From: an uncultured Pelagibacteraceae bacterium
GTDB lineage: Bacteria > Pseudomonadota > Alphaproteobacteria > Pelagibacterales > Pelagibacteraceae
Assembly: GCA_902631265.1 (NCBI GenBank)
Contig: CACOXX010000009.1
Location: forward strand, 1-35,229
Reading direction: 5' to 3'
Length of the DNA stretch: 35,229 nt
Both the position numbers and the translations under genes were made by a program. The notes under the pieces were generated by a model. That model did not search any database. It was not told the DNA's origin and saw only the letters and a list, made by a program, of their open reading frames with translations. Of the stretch, positions 8,754-15,680 are shown piece after piece (the first letter of the stretch is position 1; each line of letters opens with the position of its first letter).

Positions 8754-9323
8754 TTATATTTGGGAGGCTGTTCGTTTTACTTCCTCTAAAAATTTTTCTC
8801 TTTTTTCTTTTGATACAAATGGAACTGCAAAGAATCTTTTATAAACAATATCTGTTATCCCACAAATATTAAAAACTCCTCTCCTCAATCTTTTTGTTGG
8901 CATATTCAAAAAGAATGTTCTAATTGCAAATTGAGGTGATCCATAAGTACAAAATACTACTGCCTTTTTTCCTTTTAAATTTCCAATAGGATATCCATAA
9001 TTACCAAATAATTTTTTAAAACTAAAAGCCCATGGTGGAGAAAGAACTTTATCAATCCATCCCTCGACCATCGCTGGCATTCTGAAATTCCATATAGGAG
9101 CAACAAGAACAATTACATCGCTTTTCTCAATTCTTTTTCTGTGGTCCAAAACAGTACTATCTGGTTCTTCTCCAGCAAAAATTGGATTGAATTTTTCTTT
9201 ATAAAGATCAACACAATCAACTTTATTACCTTTATCCTCTGAAGATTTTATAAAAGTATCCCTTATTGCTGCATTAAATGATTTATCGTTATAGTGCCCG
9301 TATATTAAAAAAATTTGTTTCAT
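8754..9323 (-). CDS. NAD(P)H quinone reductase-like flavodoxin-fold protein
   Basis: This 189-residue cytoplasmic protein has the Flavodoxin_2 pattern. An N-terminal ILIYGHYNDKSFN-like phosphate loop region (IYGHYNDKSFNAA) is followed by VLVAPIWNFRMPA and GWIDKVLSPPWAFSF, the FMN/FAD and substrate contacts seen in MdaB/NQO-type enzymes. These reduce quinones by two electrons. The start overlaps the msrA stop by four bases (ATGA), so both proteins are made from one transcript. The substrate is not predictable. Confidence 0.82.
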   Translation of the reverse strand: MKQIFLIYGHYNDKSFNAAIRDTFIKSSEDKGNKVDCVDLYKEKFNPIFAGEEPDSTVLDHRKRIEKSDVIVLVAPIWNFRMPAMVEGWIDKVLSPPWAFSFKKLFGNYGYPIGNLKGKKAVVFCTYGSPQFAIRTFFLNMPTKRLRRGVFNICGITDIVYKRFFAVPFVSKEKREKFLEEVKRTASQI

Positions 9324-9898
9324 TGTTGCCAGATATTTTCTAACCTACTCTCTCTACCACACCCTTTTTTATAAAGTAAGTAATTTATAAAATTTGTTTG
9401 ATAATAATTTTGGTGATAATCCTCTGCTGGATAAAATTTTTCAAATTTTTTAACAAAAGTTACAACTTTATTATTAAAATCGTTTTCTATAGCTTTAATA
9501 CTTTTTTCTATTAGCTTCTTTTGATTGTCGTTCATATAGAATGCAGCAGATTTATAACTATAACCTTTGTCACAAAATTGACCTGCCGCATCAAAAGGAT
9601 CAATATTTTTCCAAAAAACATTTAACAATTCCTCAAAACCGATCTTCTTTGTGTCGTATGTTATTTCAATTACTTCAATATGACCGGTATCACCATATGT
9701 TACCTCTTTATAAGTTGGATTAGGTTTTGTTCCCCCTGAATAACCAGAAACAACATTAGTAACACCATCTACCTTATCAAAAGCCTCTTCCATGCACCAA
9801 AAACATCCACCACCAAAATATGTTTTTTTCAATTCTTTAGAATATGATTGGATATTAGCAAAAAAAATAAAAAGAAAAATTACAACAAAATTACGCAT
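9320..9898 (-). CDS. msrA: Peptide-methionine (S)-S-oxide reductase, exported form
   Basis: MsrA repairs S-methionine sulfoxide in proteins. The catalytic motif GGGCFWCMEEAF places the attacking cysteine at C32, with C35 next to it. GYSGGTKPNPTYKEV and the later HQNYYQ segment are family-typical, and a resolving cysteine is available in the C-terminal GCGRESR. The first 20 residues (VVIFLFIFFANIQSYS) form a signal peptide, so the enzyme probably works in the periplasm. It overlaps the downstream quinone reductase gene by four bases. A periplasmic MsrA needs a reductant source, and none is obvious here. Confidence 0.93.
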   Translation of the reverse strand: MRNFVVIFLFIFFANIQSYSKELKKTYFGGGCFWCMEEAFDKVDGVTNVVSGYSGGTKPNPTYKEVTYGDTGHIEVIEITYDTKKIGFEELLNVFWKNIDPFDAAGQFCDKGYSYKSAAFYMNDNQKKLIEKSIKAIENDFNNKVVTFVKKFEKFYPAEDYHQNYYQTNFINYLLYKKGCGRESRLENIWQQ

Positions 9899-9912
9899 TA
9901 ATTTTAAAATGT

Positions 9913-10377
9913 TTAGCTTTTTAAAGCTGGAAAAACAGGATTTACTTTTTGAAATATATTTTGATAGTCCTGTTTAATACAACGATTTGATATATATTTC
10001 ATTTTTGCATCTAAGGCTATTTTTTCCGCTGCGTCATTTTTAATTCCATATTGAAGCCACAAAACTTTTGCATTAATTTTTACTGCCTCATTTGCTAAAT
10101 CAGGAGTTTCATTTGAAGGTCTAAAAATATTAACAATATCTATAGGTATTTTTATATCTTCTAATTTTGAAAAAACTTTTTCACCATGGATAATTTCACC
10201 TTCTGCAAAAGGATTTACTGGAATTACCCTATAACCAAATTCCTGCATATATTTCATTACAATGGTTGATGGTTTTCTTTTTAAGTTTTTTGGATCCTCT
10301 TTTTTTTTAAGAGAGCTTACACCCACCATGGCAATAGTTTTAGAATTTTTTAAAATATCTTCAATTAATTTTGTCAT
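9913..10377 (-). CDS. CoA-binding domain protein, YccU type
   Basis: This 154-residue protein is a single CoA_binding Rossmann domain: TIAMVGVSS (14-22), VMKYMQEFGYRVIPVNPF, then DIVNIFRPSNETPDL and LWLQYGI. The family binds CoA or a nucleotide but has no settled reaction. The start overlaps the stop of the crotonase gene upstream by four bases (ATGA). Pairing a CoA-binding protein with a crotonase suggests acyl-CoA handling. That is inference from position only. Confidence 0.85.
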   Translation of the reverse strand: MTKLIEDILKNSKTIAMVGVSSLKKKEDPKNLKRKPSTIVMKYMQEFGYRVIPVNPFAEGEIIHGEKVFSKLEDIKIPIDIVNIFRPSNETPDLANEAVKINAKVLWLQYGIKNDAAEKIALDAKMKYISNRCIKQDYQNIFQKVNPVFPALKS

Positions 10378-11147
10378 TTATTTTTCCAATTAGGTTTCCT
10401 TTTTTCTAAAAATGCTGAAATTCCCTCTCTTGCATCCATTGACATCATATTCAATGTCATCATTTTACTTGTGTATGCGTAAGCTTTTTTTAGAGGCATT
10501 TCTAATTGTTTATAAAATGCTTTTTTTCCAATTTTGATTGATAAATTTGATTTTGCTGAAATTACTTTCGCGACTTCTAATACTTTTGAATTTAATTTAT
10601 TTTTTGGAAAACAGTCATTTATTAAACCAATCTCTTTTGCATATTTTGCATTAATGGGTTCACCTGTTAACAACATTTTCATCATTCTTTTTTTTCCAAT
10701 TTTTCTACTTACGGCAACCATTGGTGTGCTACAAAATAAACCTATATTTACTCCTGGGGTAGCGAATTTAGCATCTGTTGATGCATAAGCTAAGTCGCAA
10801 CTTGCTGCGAGTTGACATCCTGCTGCAAATGCAGAACCATGGACTTTAGCAATAACAGGTTTTCTTCCTTCAACAATGTTAAGCATTAATTTTGAACAAA
10901 GATTAAATAATTTTAAGTATTTAGATCTCACTTTTAAATTTTTTACTTCTTTAAGATTATGACCCGCGCTAAAGCCTTTGCCATTTCCACTTAAAATTAT
11001 TACTCGAGTCTTATTATCGTTTTCTAATCTTCTAAAAATATTTATTAAAATATTTAATGTTTTAAAGGACAAAGAATTATAAGTTTCGGGTTCGTTAATT
11101 ATTATGTTTTTGATACCGAAACCATTATCTTTAACAATAACTGTCAT
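10374..11147 (-). CDS. Enoyl-CoA hydratase/isomerase family protein, ECHDC3-like
   Basis: The crotonase fold is shown by SGNGKGFSAGHNLKEV (first oxyanion segment) and HGSAFAAGCQLAASCDLAYAS (second). The region where hydratases carry catalytic glutamates reads NIGLFCSTPMVAVSR, which matches the ECHDC3 branch and seems to lack them, so ordinary hydratase activity is doubtful. I place the start at 11147: that ATG has GGGGAG 10 bases upstream and lies one base past the upstream stop. A six-codon longer start at 11165 would overlap the nucleotidyltransferase gene and has no proper spacing for its ribosome site. The product is 257 residues from this start. Confidence 0.86.
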   Translation of the reverse strand: MTVIVKDNGFGIKNIIINEPETYNSLSFKTLNILINIFRRLENDNKTRVIILSGNGKGFSAGHNLKEVKNLKVRSKYLKLFNLCSKLMLNIVEGRKPVIAKVHGSAFAAGCQLAASCDLAYASTDAKFATPGVNIGLFCSTPMVAVSRKIGKKRMMKMLLTGEPINAKYAKEIGLINDCFPKNKLNSKVLEVAKVISAKSNLSIKIGKKAFYKQLEMPLKKAYAYTSKMMTLNMMSMDAREGISAFLEKRKPNWKNK

Positions 11148-11148
11148 T

Positions 11149-11520
11149 CTATTTAAGCTCCCCATCTTCTCGCATTTTTGCTCTTATTTTAGTTGCTGAT
11201 ATTTTTTGGGTTTCCTCGTCTAATACTATCTCTTCGATTTTATAGCCCACTCCTCTTCCATAACATATATTTGTAATATTGGGGACTAGCACTATTTTAA
11301 ACCTTCCCTCATATTTTGGATTTAATCTATCTTCAATTTTCTTTTTTACTGTTTCAAAATCAAATGGATTATCATCTACGCCCTGAACATCTCGTATTTG
11401 AATACAAACTTGACCAGTCTTTTTAATTATTTCCTCAAACAAAGCATAATGTCCGTCATGAAAAGGCTGCCATCTTCCTAACATTTGCGCTGTTGGTTTT
11501 TTATTATCCCACTTATACAT
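11149..11520 (-). CDS. HxGH-type nucleotidyltransferase
   Basis: This 123-residue protein is a compact member of the HxGH nucleotidyltransferase superfamily. LGRWQPFHDGHYALF contains the HDGH motif (21-24), and ISATKIR (107-113) is the ISxTxxR phosphate motif. The fold is like NadM and other adenylyl/cytidylyltransferases, which join a nucleotide to a phosphorylated acceptor. It is shorter than most NadM proteins (about 160-180). Its start overlaps the end of the CysC-like kinase gene by eight bases. A kinase making a phosphate ester and a transferase activating it would be a sensible pair. The substrate is unknown. Confidence 0.82.
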   Translation of the reverse strand: MYKWDNKKPTAQMLGRWQPFHDGHYALFEEIIKKTGQVCIQIRDVQGVDDNPFDFETVKKKIEDRLNPKYEGRFKIVLVPNITNICYGRGVGYKIEEIVLDEETQKISATKIRAKMREDGELK

Positions 11521-11935
11521 TTTTACTTAAATCTATTAAAATTTTCTCAGACCATTCCTTAGCATTTTGTGATGTAACATGAAAATCAAATTTTTCAGGT
11601 TTAACAAACATCTTATTTGTATCATCAAATCTTCCAGACTTAATTGTATCAACCCAAACTATATAGTCTGCAGGAAACAATTTACGTGCCTCAGGAGTAG
11701 GACATATAAAGTCAGCAATAACATTGTTGCCTTCATTCTTTAGTTTAAGTGCAAAATCTGACATTCTTTTTGCTTGCCTTTTTCTTCCTTCCTCGGAAAA
11801 ATCCCAATCGTTTGCTTCTTTTCTTACCTCATCAGCATTAAGTCTTTTTGCTTTAATTTTTTTGGCAAGTGCATCTGCAAGTGTTGTTTTGCCTGCTCCA
11901 GGTAAACCCATTATTAAAATTATTTTTAAATTCAT
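11513..11935 (-). CDS. Adenylylsulfate kinase-like P-loop kinase, short form
   Basis: This 140-residue protein has the P-loop GLPGAGKTT (10-18), NADEVRKEANDWDFS in place of the APS kinase DGDNxR region, and DFICPTPEARK resembling the FISPxxxxR segment. It lacks the C-terminal part that holds the KGLYxKAR and FTG elements of true CysC, and ends instead with DTNKMFVKPEKFDFHVT. I therefore read it as a CysC-like kinase of other specificity. SAR11 bacteria are known to lack assimilatory sulfate reduction, which also argues against classical APS kinase. It lies between the methyltransferase (5-base gap) and nucleotidyltransferase (8-base overlap) genes. Confidence 0.8.
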   Translation of the reverse strand: MNLKIILIMGLPGAGKTTLADALAKKIKAKRLNADEVRKEANDWDFSEEGRKRQAKRMSDFALKLKNEGNNVIADFICPTPEARKLFPADYIVWVDTIKSGRFDDTNKMFVKPEKFDFHVTSQNAKEWSEKILIDLSKNV

Positions 11936-11940
11936 ATTAA

Positions 11941-12570
11941 TTATTTTGTAACTTTATATATTCCGAGCCAAGCATTCACATCTTTGCTGGATAAATAGTT
12001 TGATTTAAAAAATTCAAGTTTTTTCCATTTATCATCATCTATTAAATTATTGATCTTTTTATCAAAACCATAATCCTTATAAACACCAACATTAATTGTA
12101 AAACAAATTAAACCGTTGTTTTTTGTAATTCTTATAAATTCATCTAAAGCATCAGGTTTGACATGCCCAAATGTAAATGTTCCAACGCAAAATACTGAAT
12201 CAAATTTATCATCTTCGTATATCAATTTTTTGTTTAAATCGATCCTTTCTAAAGATTTGTAAAGACCTTGCGGCGCTAAATCTAACAATTTTTGTGATAT
12301 ATCAGCGCCATAAAAATTTTGGTAACCCATTTTTTTTAGCTCAACTGCAACTAAACCAGTTCCACAACCGGCATCAAATATTTCAATGTTCTTATTCTTT
12401 TGATATTTATTGAATGTTTCGGAAGTTTCTTTCGGTCCAGTATAATTCCAAGCTTCCATATCTTTATCATACTTGTTATTTAGTGCCCACTCATCATAAT
12501 AAGCCGCTACATCCTCAACTTTCTTTAGAGTATGCAAAGGGACTTTATTTCCGATGTCTTTTTGGGCCAT
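11941..12570 (-). CDS. Class I SAM-dependent methyltransferase, METTL27-like
   Basis: This 209-residue protein has SAM motif I as IFDAGCGTGLVAVEL (about 64-78), then FYGADISQKLLDLA and FDSVFCVGTFTFGH. The segment before the SAM fold, YYDEWALNNKYDKDMEAWNYTGP (about 24-46), resembles METTL27/WBSCR27-type methyltransferases, whose substrates are unknown. It is the first gene of the seven-gene minus-strand run and so probably sits next to the promoter. Being beside a kinase and a nucleotidyltransferase suggests small-molecule rather than protein or RNA methylation, but this is inference. Confidence 0.85.
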   Translation of the reverse strand: MAQKDIGNKVPLHTLKKVEDVAAYYDEWALNNKYDKDMEAWNYTGPKETSETFNKYQKNKNIEIFDAGCGTGLVAVELKKMGYQNFYGADISQKLLDLAPQGLYKSLERIDLNKKLIYEDDKFDSVFCVGTFTFGHVKPDALDEFIRITKNNGLICFTINVGVYKDYGFDKKINNLIDDDKWKKLEFFKSNYLSSKDVNAWLGIYKVTK

Positions 12571-12610
12571 TTTTTAAATTAATAAATTTATTTTTGTTAA
12601 TTATATTTTA

Positions 12611-12637
12611 TAGACACACAAATTAAAAATAGATAAT
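12611..12637 (+). promoter_or_regulatory. Candidate promoter for the MTHFR-like/DmdA-like pair
   Basis: The divergent 77-base gap holds TAGACA at 12611-12616 (five of six to TTGACA) and GATAAT at 12632-12637 (five of six to TATAAT). The spacing is 15 bases, shorter than the usual 16-18, so the call is tentative. The gene starts at 12648, giving a very short leader. Confidence 0.3.
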
Positions 12638-12647
12638 AATTCGGTAA

Positions 12648-13376
12648 ATGAATTTTTCTATAGAAATTGGACCTAAAACAGATCTATCAACTCTGCCGGA
12701 ACTAAAAGATGTCTATATAACAATGTTGCCAGGTGGGGATTTTAAAGAGACAGCAAATCAAGCTGTCCAACTAGTAAAGAAAGGCTTCAACCCTATCCCC
12801 CATTTTCCAGCAAGATCAATGGAGAATGAGCGACAGTTAAAAGAGTATGTGAGCATCTGTAAAGATGGGGGGGTTAAACAGGCTTTAATTATTGGAGGGG
12901 GTCGTGAACCAGCTGGTAAATTTGATAGCTCATTTCAACTTTTAGAGACTGGTTATTTTGAGAAGATGAAGATAGGAATTGCTGGACATCCTGAGGGGAG
13001 TCCTGATATATCCGACTCAGATTTGGAAAAAGCTATGCAAGATAAAAAGCCTTATGCTGATTATATAGTAACTCAATGGTTACTTGATCCTCAGCCAATC
13101 ATAGATTTTATTTCTAAACAAACAGTGCCAGTGCATGTTGGAATTACTGGGCCTCTTAAGATATCAAGCTTAATAAAATTTGCTAATATTGTAGGTGCAA
13201 AAAATTCCATAAATTTCCTTAAATCTAATTTTAGTAAGGCTCTAGATTTATTGAAACCTAAAGACCCAAATGATCTAATTGATAAATTAAAAGATCATAC
13301 AGAATACTTTCATATTTATACATTTGGAGGACTTAAGGAAACAAACAAATGGTTAAAGGATAATAACTATGCCTAA
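12648..13376 (+). CDS. Divergent methylenetetrahydrofolate reductase-like protein
   Basis: This 242-residue protein looks like a short, divergent MTHFR-type TIM barrel. SIEIGPK (4-10) stands where MetF has its FEFFPPK motif with the catalytic glutamate, here E6. HFPARSM, KQALIIGGGREPAG and KIGIAGHPEGSPD follow the MetF order. Its C-terminus ends HIYTFGGLKETNKWL. MetF proteins interconvert methylene-THF and methyl-THF using FAD. The stop overlaps the start of the DmdA/GcvT-like gene by eight bases, so the two proteins probably act together: one moves a methyl group to THF, the other oxidises methyl-THF to methylene-THF. Canonical MetF is about 290 residues, so a different cofactor or direction is possible. 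Confidence 0.8.
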   Translation: MNFSIEIGPKTDLSTLPELKDVYITMLPGGDFKETANQAVQLVKKGFNPIPHFPARSMENERQLKEYVSICKDGGVKQALIIGGGREPAGKFDSSFQLLETGYFEKMKIGIAGHPEGSPDISDSDLEKAMQDKKPYADYIVTQWLLDPQPIIDFISKQTVPVHVGITGPLKISSLIKFANIVGAKNSINFLKSNFSKALDLLKPKDPNDLIDKLKDHTEYFHIYTFGGLKETNKWLKDNNYA

Positions 13377-14829
13377 AAAAAAGAAAAAAAAGAAAGTAAG
13401 TTCGAAAAAAAGAAAACCAAAAAAAGTAGTTAAAGTAAAATCTAAGAAAGTCAGTAAGCCAATGTCAAAAGGCAGAATAATTGAGAAAGTAGATTATTCA
13501 AAAGTTACTCATTCTACCGCTGTTGATCAATCTGATAGACATGTTCCATACAATTTAAGACAAAGTGGTCCAACTCAAGTTGAAATGTTAATTTCTACAA
13601 GAGTTAGAAAATCTCCTTACTGGCATTTATCTATGAAAGCTGGATGTTGGAGAGCAACTGTTTACAATAGAATTTATCATCCACGAGGTTATGTAAGACC
13701 AGAAAAAGGTGGAGCGATGGTTGAATATGAGGCTATTAAAAAACATGTAACAATGTGGAATGTAGCAGTTGAAAGACAAATAAGAGTAAAAGGTCCAGAT
13801 GCTGAAAAATTTACAGACTACGTTATTACAAGAGATGCAACGAAAATTTCTCCAATGCGTGCTAGATATGTAATTTTATGTAATTACAAAGGTGGTGTCT
13901 TAAATGATCCTATTCTATTAAGAATATCTGAAGATGAATTTTGGTTTAGTTTATCGGATAGTGACATTGGTCTTTATCTGCAAGGTGTTAACGCTGACAA
14001 AAGATTTAATGTAGAAATTGATGAGATAGATGCATGTCCAGTTCAAATTCAAGGTCCAAAATCTAAGGCTTTGATGAATGATTTAATAGGAAATCAAGTT
14101 GATTTAGACAACATGCCTTTTTATGGATTAGCTGAAGCTAAAGTTGGAGGGAGAAGTTGTGTGATTTCACAATCAGGTTTTTCAGGTGAAGCTGGATATG
14201 AAATTTATTTAAGAAATGCAACTTTATATGCAGAGGATATGTGGAATGCAGTTTTAAAAGCTGGAAAAAAACACAATCTAATGGTTATCGCTCCTGCCCA
14301 CCACAGAAGAATACAAGCAGGTATTTTATCTTGGGGTCAAGACATGGATAACGAGCATAATCCATTTCAATGTAACTTAGGTTACCAAGTTTCATTATCT
14401 GGAAAAGGCGTTTGGGAGAAACAAGGAGACTATGTTGGTAAAGAAGCCTTGGAAAAAATGAAAAGTGAAATATCTGCTGGAGGAAAACCTTACAAACTTC
14501 AGCTAGTAGGAATGGAACTTGGGGGAAAGCCAATTGAAGAATATGCGCCAGATTTTTGGTTAATCTCAGAGGATGGAAAAAATCCAGTAGGATTTATTAC
14601 ATCACCTTGGTACCATCCAGAAAAAGGAACTAATATTGCGATGGGGTATGTACCGTTCGATGGAACTTTAAATAAAAACGGTTTTCCGATGGGTAAAGTT
14701 GGAAGAAAATTCAAAATTCATCTTCCAAAGAAATACTGTGAAAAAGGAAGTGATCCAGTTGATGCTGTAGTTGTTGATATACCTTTTACAGAATCATACA
14801 ATCCAAATACAAGAGAAGTAGCTAAATAA
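13369..14829 (+). CDS. DmdA/GcvT-like THF-dependent methyltransferase with lysine-rich N-terminus
   Basis: Residues about 50-480 follow the aminomethyltransferase (GcvT) layout and resemble DMSP demethylase DmdA: LISTRVRKSPYW, TVYNRIYHP, KKHVTMWNVAVERQIRVKG, GGVLNDPILLRIS and DEFWFSLSDSDIGLYL. It differs from DmdA in length (486 versus about 370), so I do not assign DMSP as substrate. It would transfer a methyl group to THF; the MTHFR-like partner gene overlaps it by eight bases. The first 35 residues are mostly lysine. I keep the start at 13369 because AAAGGA lies 8 bases upstream; a second ATG at codon 32 has a weaker site and would remove the tail. A strong terminator follows. Confidence 0.85.
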   Translation: MPKKKKKKKVSSKKRKPKKVVKVKSKKVSKPMSKGRIIEKVDYSKVTHSTAVDQSDRHVPYNLRQSGPTQVEMLISTRVRKSPYWHLSMKAGCWRATVYNRIYHPRGYVRPEKGGAMVEYEAIKKHVTMWNVAVERQIRVKGPDAEKFTDYVITRDATKISPMRARYVILCNYKGGVLNDPILLRISEDEFWFSLSDSDIGLYLQGVNADKRFNVEIDEIDACPVQIQGPKSKALMNDLIGNQVDLDNMPFYGLAEAKVGGRSCVISQSGFSGEAGYEIYLRNATLYAEDMWNAVLKAGKKHNLMVIAPAHHRRIQAGILSWGQDMDNEHNPFQCNLGYQVSLSGKGVWEKQGDYVGKEALEKMKSEISAGGKPYKLQLVGMELGGKPIEEYAPDFWLISEDGKNPVGFITSPWYHPEKGTNIAMGYVPFDGTLNKNGFPMGKVGRKFKIHLPKKYCEKGSDPVDAVVVDIPFTESYNPNTREVAK

Positions 14830-14834
14830 ATTTT

Positions 14835-14861
14835 AAAAAGGGGGGTAATCCCCCTTTTTTT
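14835..14861 (+). terminator. Rho-independent terminator after the DmdA/GcvT-like gene
   Basis: AAAAA plus five of six G residues (14835-14844) pair with five C plus T residues (14850-14859) around a five-base GTAAT loop, and the run of seven T (14855-14861) ends the structure. It lies 6 bases past the stop codon. It is the only textbook intrinsic terminator I saw in the window. Confidence 0.92.
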
Positions 14862-14883
14862 CTTTCTCATTTAAACATATTGA

Positions 14884-14988
14884 ATGTCAAAATATTTTTT
14901 TTTAACAGCTTGTATTATTATAGGTATAATTTTAATCATTTTTCCTTTATTAATTTCCTATTATGCTCAAAAAAAAAATAAAAAATAG
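14884..14988 (+). CDS. 34-residue single-helix membrane peptide
   Basis: This short reading frame encodes 34 residues: MSKYFFLTACIIIGIILI, then IFPLLISYYAQ and a lysine-rich tail. One hydrophobic helix (about 4-27) with positive residues after it looks like a small inner-membrane protein. The TAG stop is followed immediately by the ATG of the YIP1-like gene, and that gene has no ribosome binding site of its own, so reinitiation from this peptide is likely. No ribosome site was seen for the peptide either. The call rests on this exact abutment and hydrophobic pattern. Confidence 0.5.
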   Translation: MSKYFFLTACIIIGIILIIFPLLISYYAQKKNKK

Positions 14989-15534
14989 ATGTTTGGATTT
15001 TTTTTAGAATTAGTTTTCAGATCAATAAAGCTTGACAAAAAACTTTATAGAGAAGTTAAAACTTTCTCTGAAGTTTCAATTTATTTTGCTGCTATTATAA
15101 TGATACTAGATGGTGTTGCGGGGGCAATTGCTACCAATAATTTTTACAAAACTTCATTAAGTCTCTCGGCATTAACTGCTATCTTGACTTGGTTTTTTTG
15201 GGCAGTTTTGATATTTACAATTGGTGCCAAAATTTTTCCTGATAAAGATACCAAGGTCACTTTTAAAAAAATTTTAATTGCAGTAGGTATTGCTCATGCC
15301 CCTGGATTACTAAGATTTATAGCATTGACACCTGACTTAGTAATGCCAATAATTTTTTTAACTCAATTTTGGATATTTGCCTCATTAATAATTTCAACTA
15401 AAGAGGTATTAAATTTTAAATCAAATATTAAAGCTTTTGGAATAGTCTTTTTATCTTTTTTAATATTAGCAATTCTATCTGTTTCTTTTGTGATGAGCAG
15501 ATTAAATAGTTTACCAATTAGTAATATTACTTAA
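14989..15534 (+). CDS. YIP1-like integral membrane protein
   Basis: This 181-residue protein has about five hydrophobic segments (about 28-50, 60-80, 98-112, 120-137 and 148-170) and an N-terminal amphipathic stretch. The layout matches small bacterial YIP1 domain proteins, which have no known biochemical role. Its start directly follows the stop of the 34-residue membrane peptide. Its end overlaps the stop of the convergent zinc-ribbon gene through a shared TTAA. Assignment to YIP1 is by topology and the IGIAHAPGLLRF-type segment (VGIAHAPGLLRF), so moderate. Confidence 0.72.
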   Translation: MFGFFLELVFRSIKLDKKLYREVKTFSEVSIYFAAIIMILDGVAGAIATNNFYKTSLSLSALTAILTWFFWAVLIFTIGAKIFPDKDTKVTFKKILIAVGIAHAPGLLRFIALTPDLVMPIIFLTQFWIFASLIISTKEVLNFKSNIKAFGIVFLSFLILAILSVSFVMSRLNSLPISNIT

Positions 15535-15680
15535 ATAGGAAATATAGTTTTAGAAATCTTACAAGAGGCACAAATTTTATATCCAAACATTAATAAATTT
15601 TGAGAAACACTTTCATCTTCGCAACCACATTCTTCACAATAGTCATCGAGATGATCTTTATCATTTTTAATCTCAGTCAT
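15531..15680 (-). CDS. 49-residue zinc-ribbon protein
   Basis: The minus strand encodes a 49-residue protein, MTEIKNDKDHLDDYCEECG, with cysteines in CEECGC (C15, C18, C20) and CASC (C37, C40). Two CxxC knuckles 18 residues apart are what a small zinc ribbon needs, similar to the finger of DksA/TraR proteins. AGGG lies about 10 bases before the ATG. The start overlaps the stop of the DUF3726 gene by eight bases, so it is the fourth member of a coupled cassette. Such small metal-binding proteins often act as regulators or as metal or protein adaptors. Its role here is unknown. Confidence 0.75.
   Translation of the reverse strand: MTEIKNDKDHLDDYCEECGCEDESVSQNLLMFGYKICASCKISKTIFPI

Noticed and set aside
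11149-12570. CDP-phosphoramidate capsule pathway, suggested by a CysC-like kinase beside a nucleotidyltransferase
   Set aside because: The Campylobacter cytidylyltransferase is a sugar-nucleotidyltransferase fold, not HxGH, and the glutamine kinase and hydrolase partners are absent here.
12571-12647. Glycine or SAM riboswitch upstream of the C1 genes
   Set aside because: The gap is only 77 bases, very AT-rich, and shows no paired stems or known conserved cores.
13375-13395. Programmed -1 frameshift at the A AAA AAG runs
   Set aside because: The -1 frame stops after about 15 codons and no downstream stimulatory fold was seen; a chance result of lysine codons is simpler.
13369-14829. Calling the GcvT-like protein DMSP demethylase DmdA
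   Set aside because: It is over 100 residues longer and differs at several conserved segments; only family-level similarity is supported.
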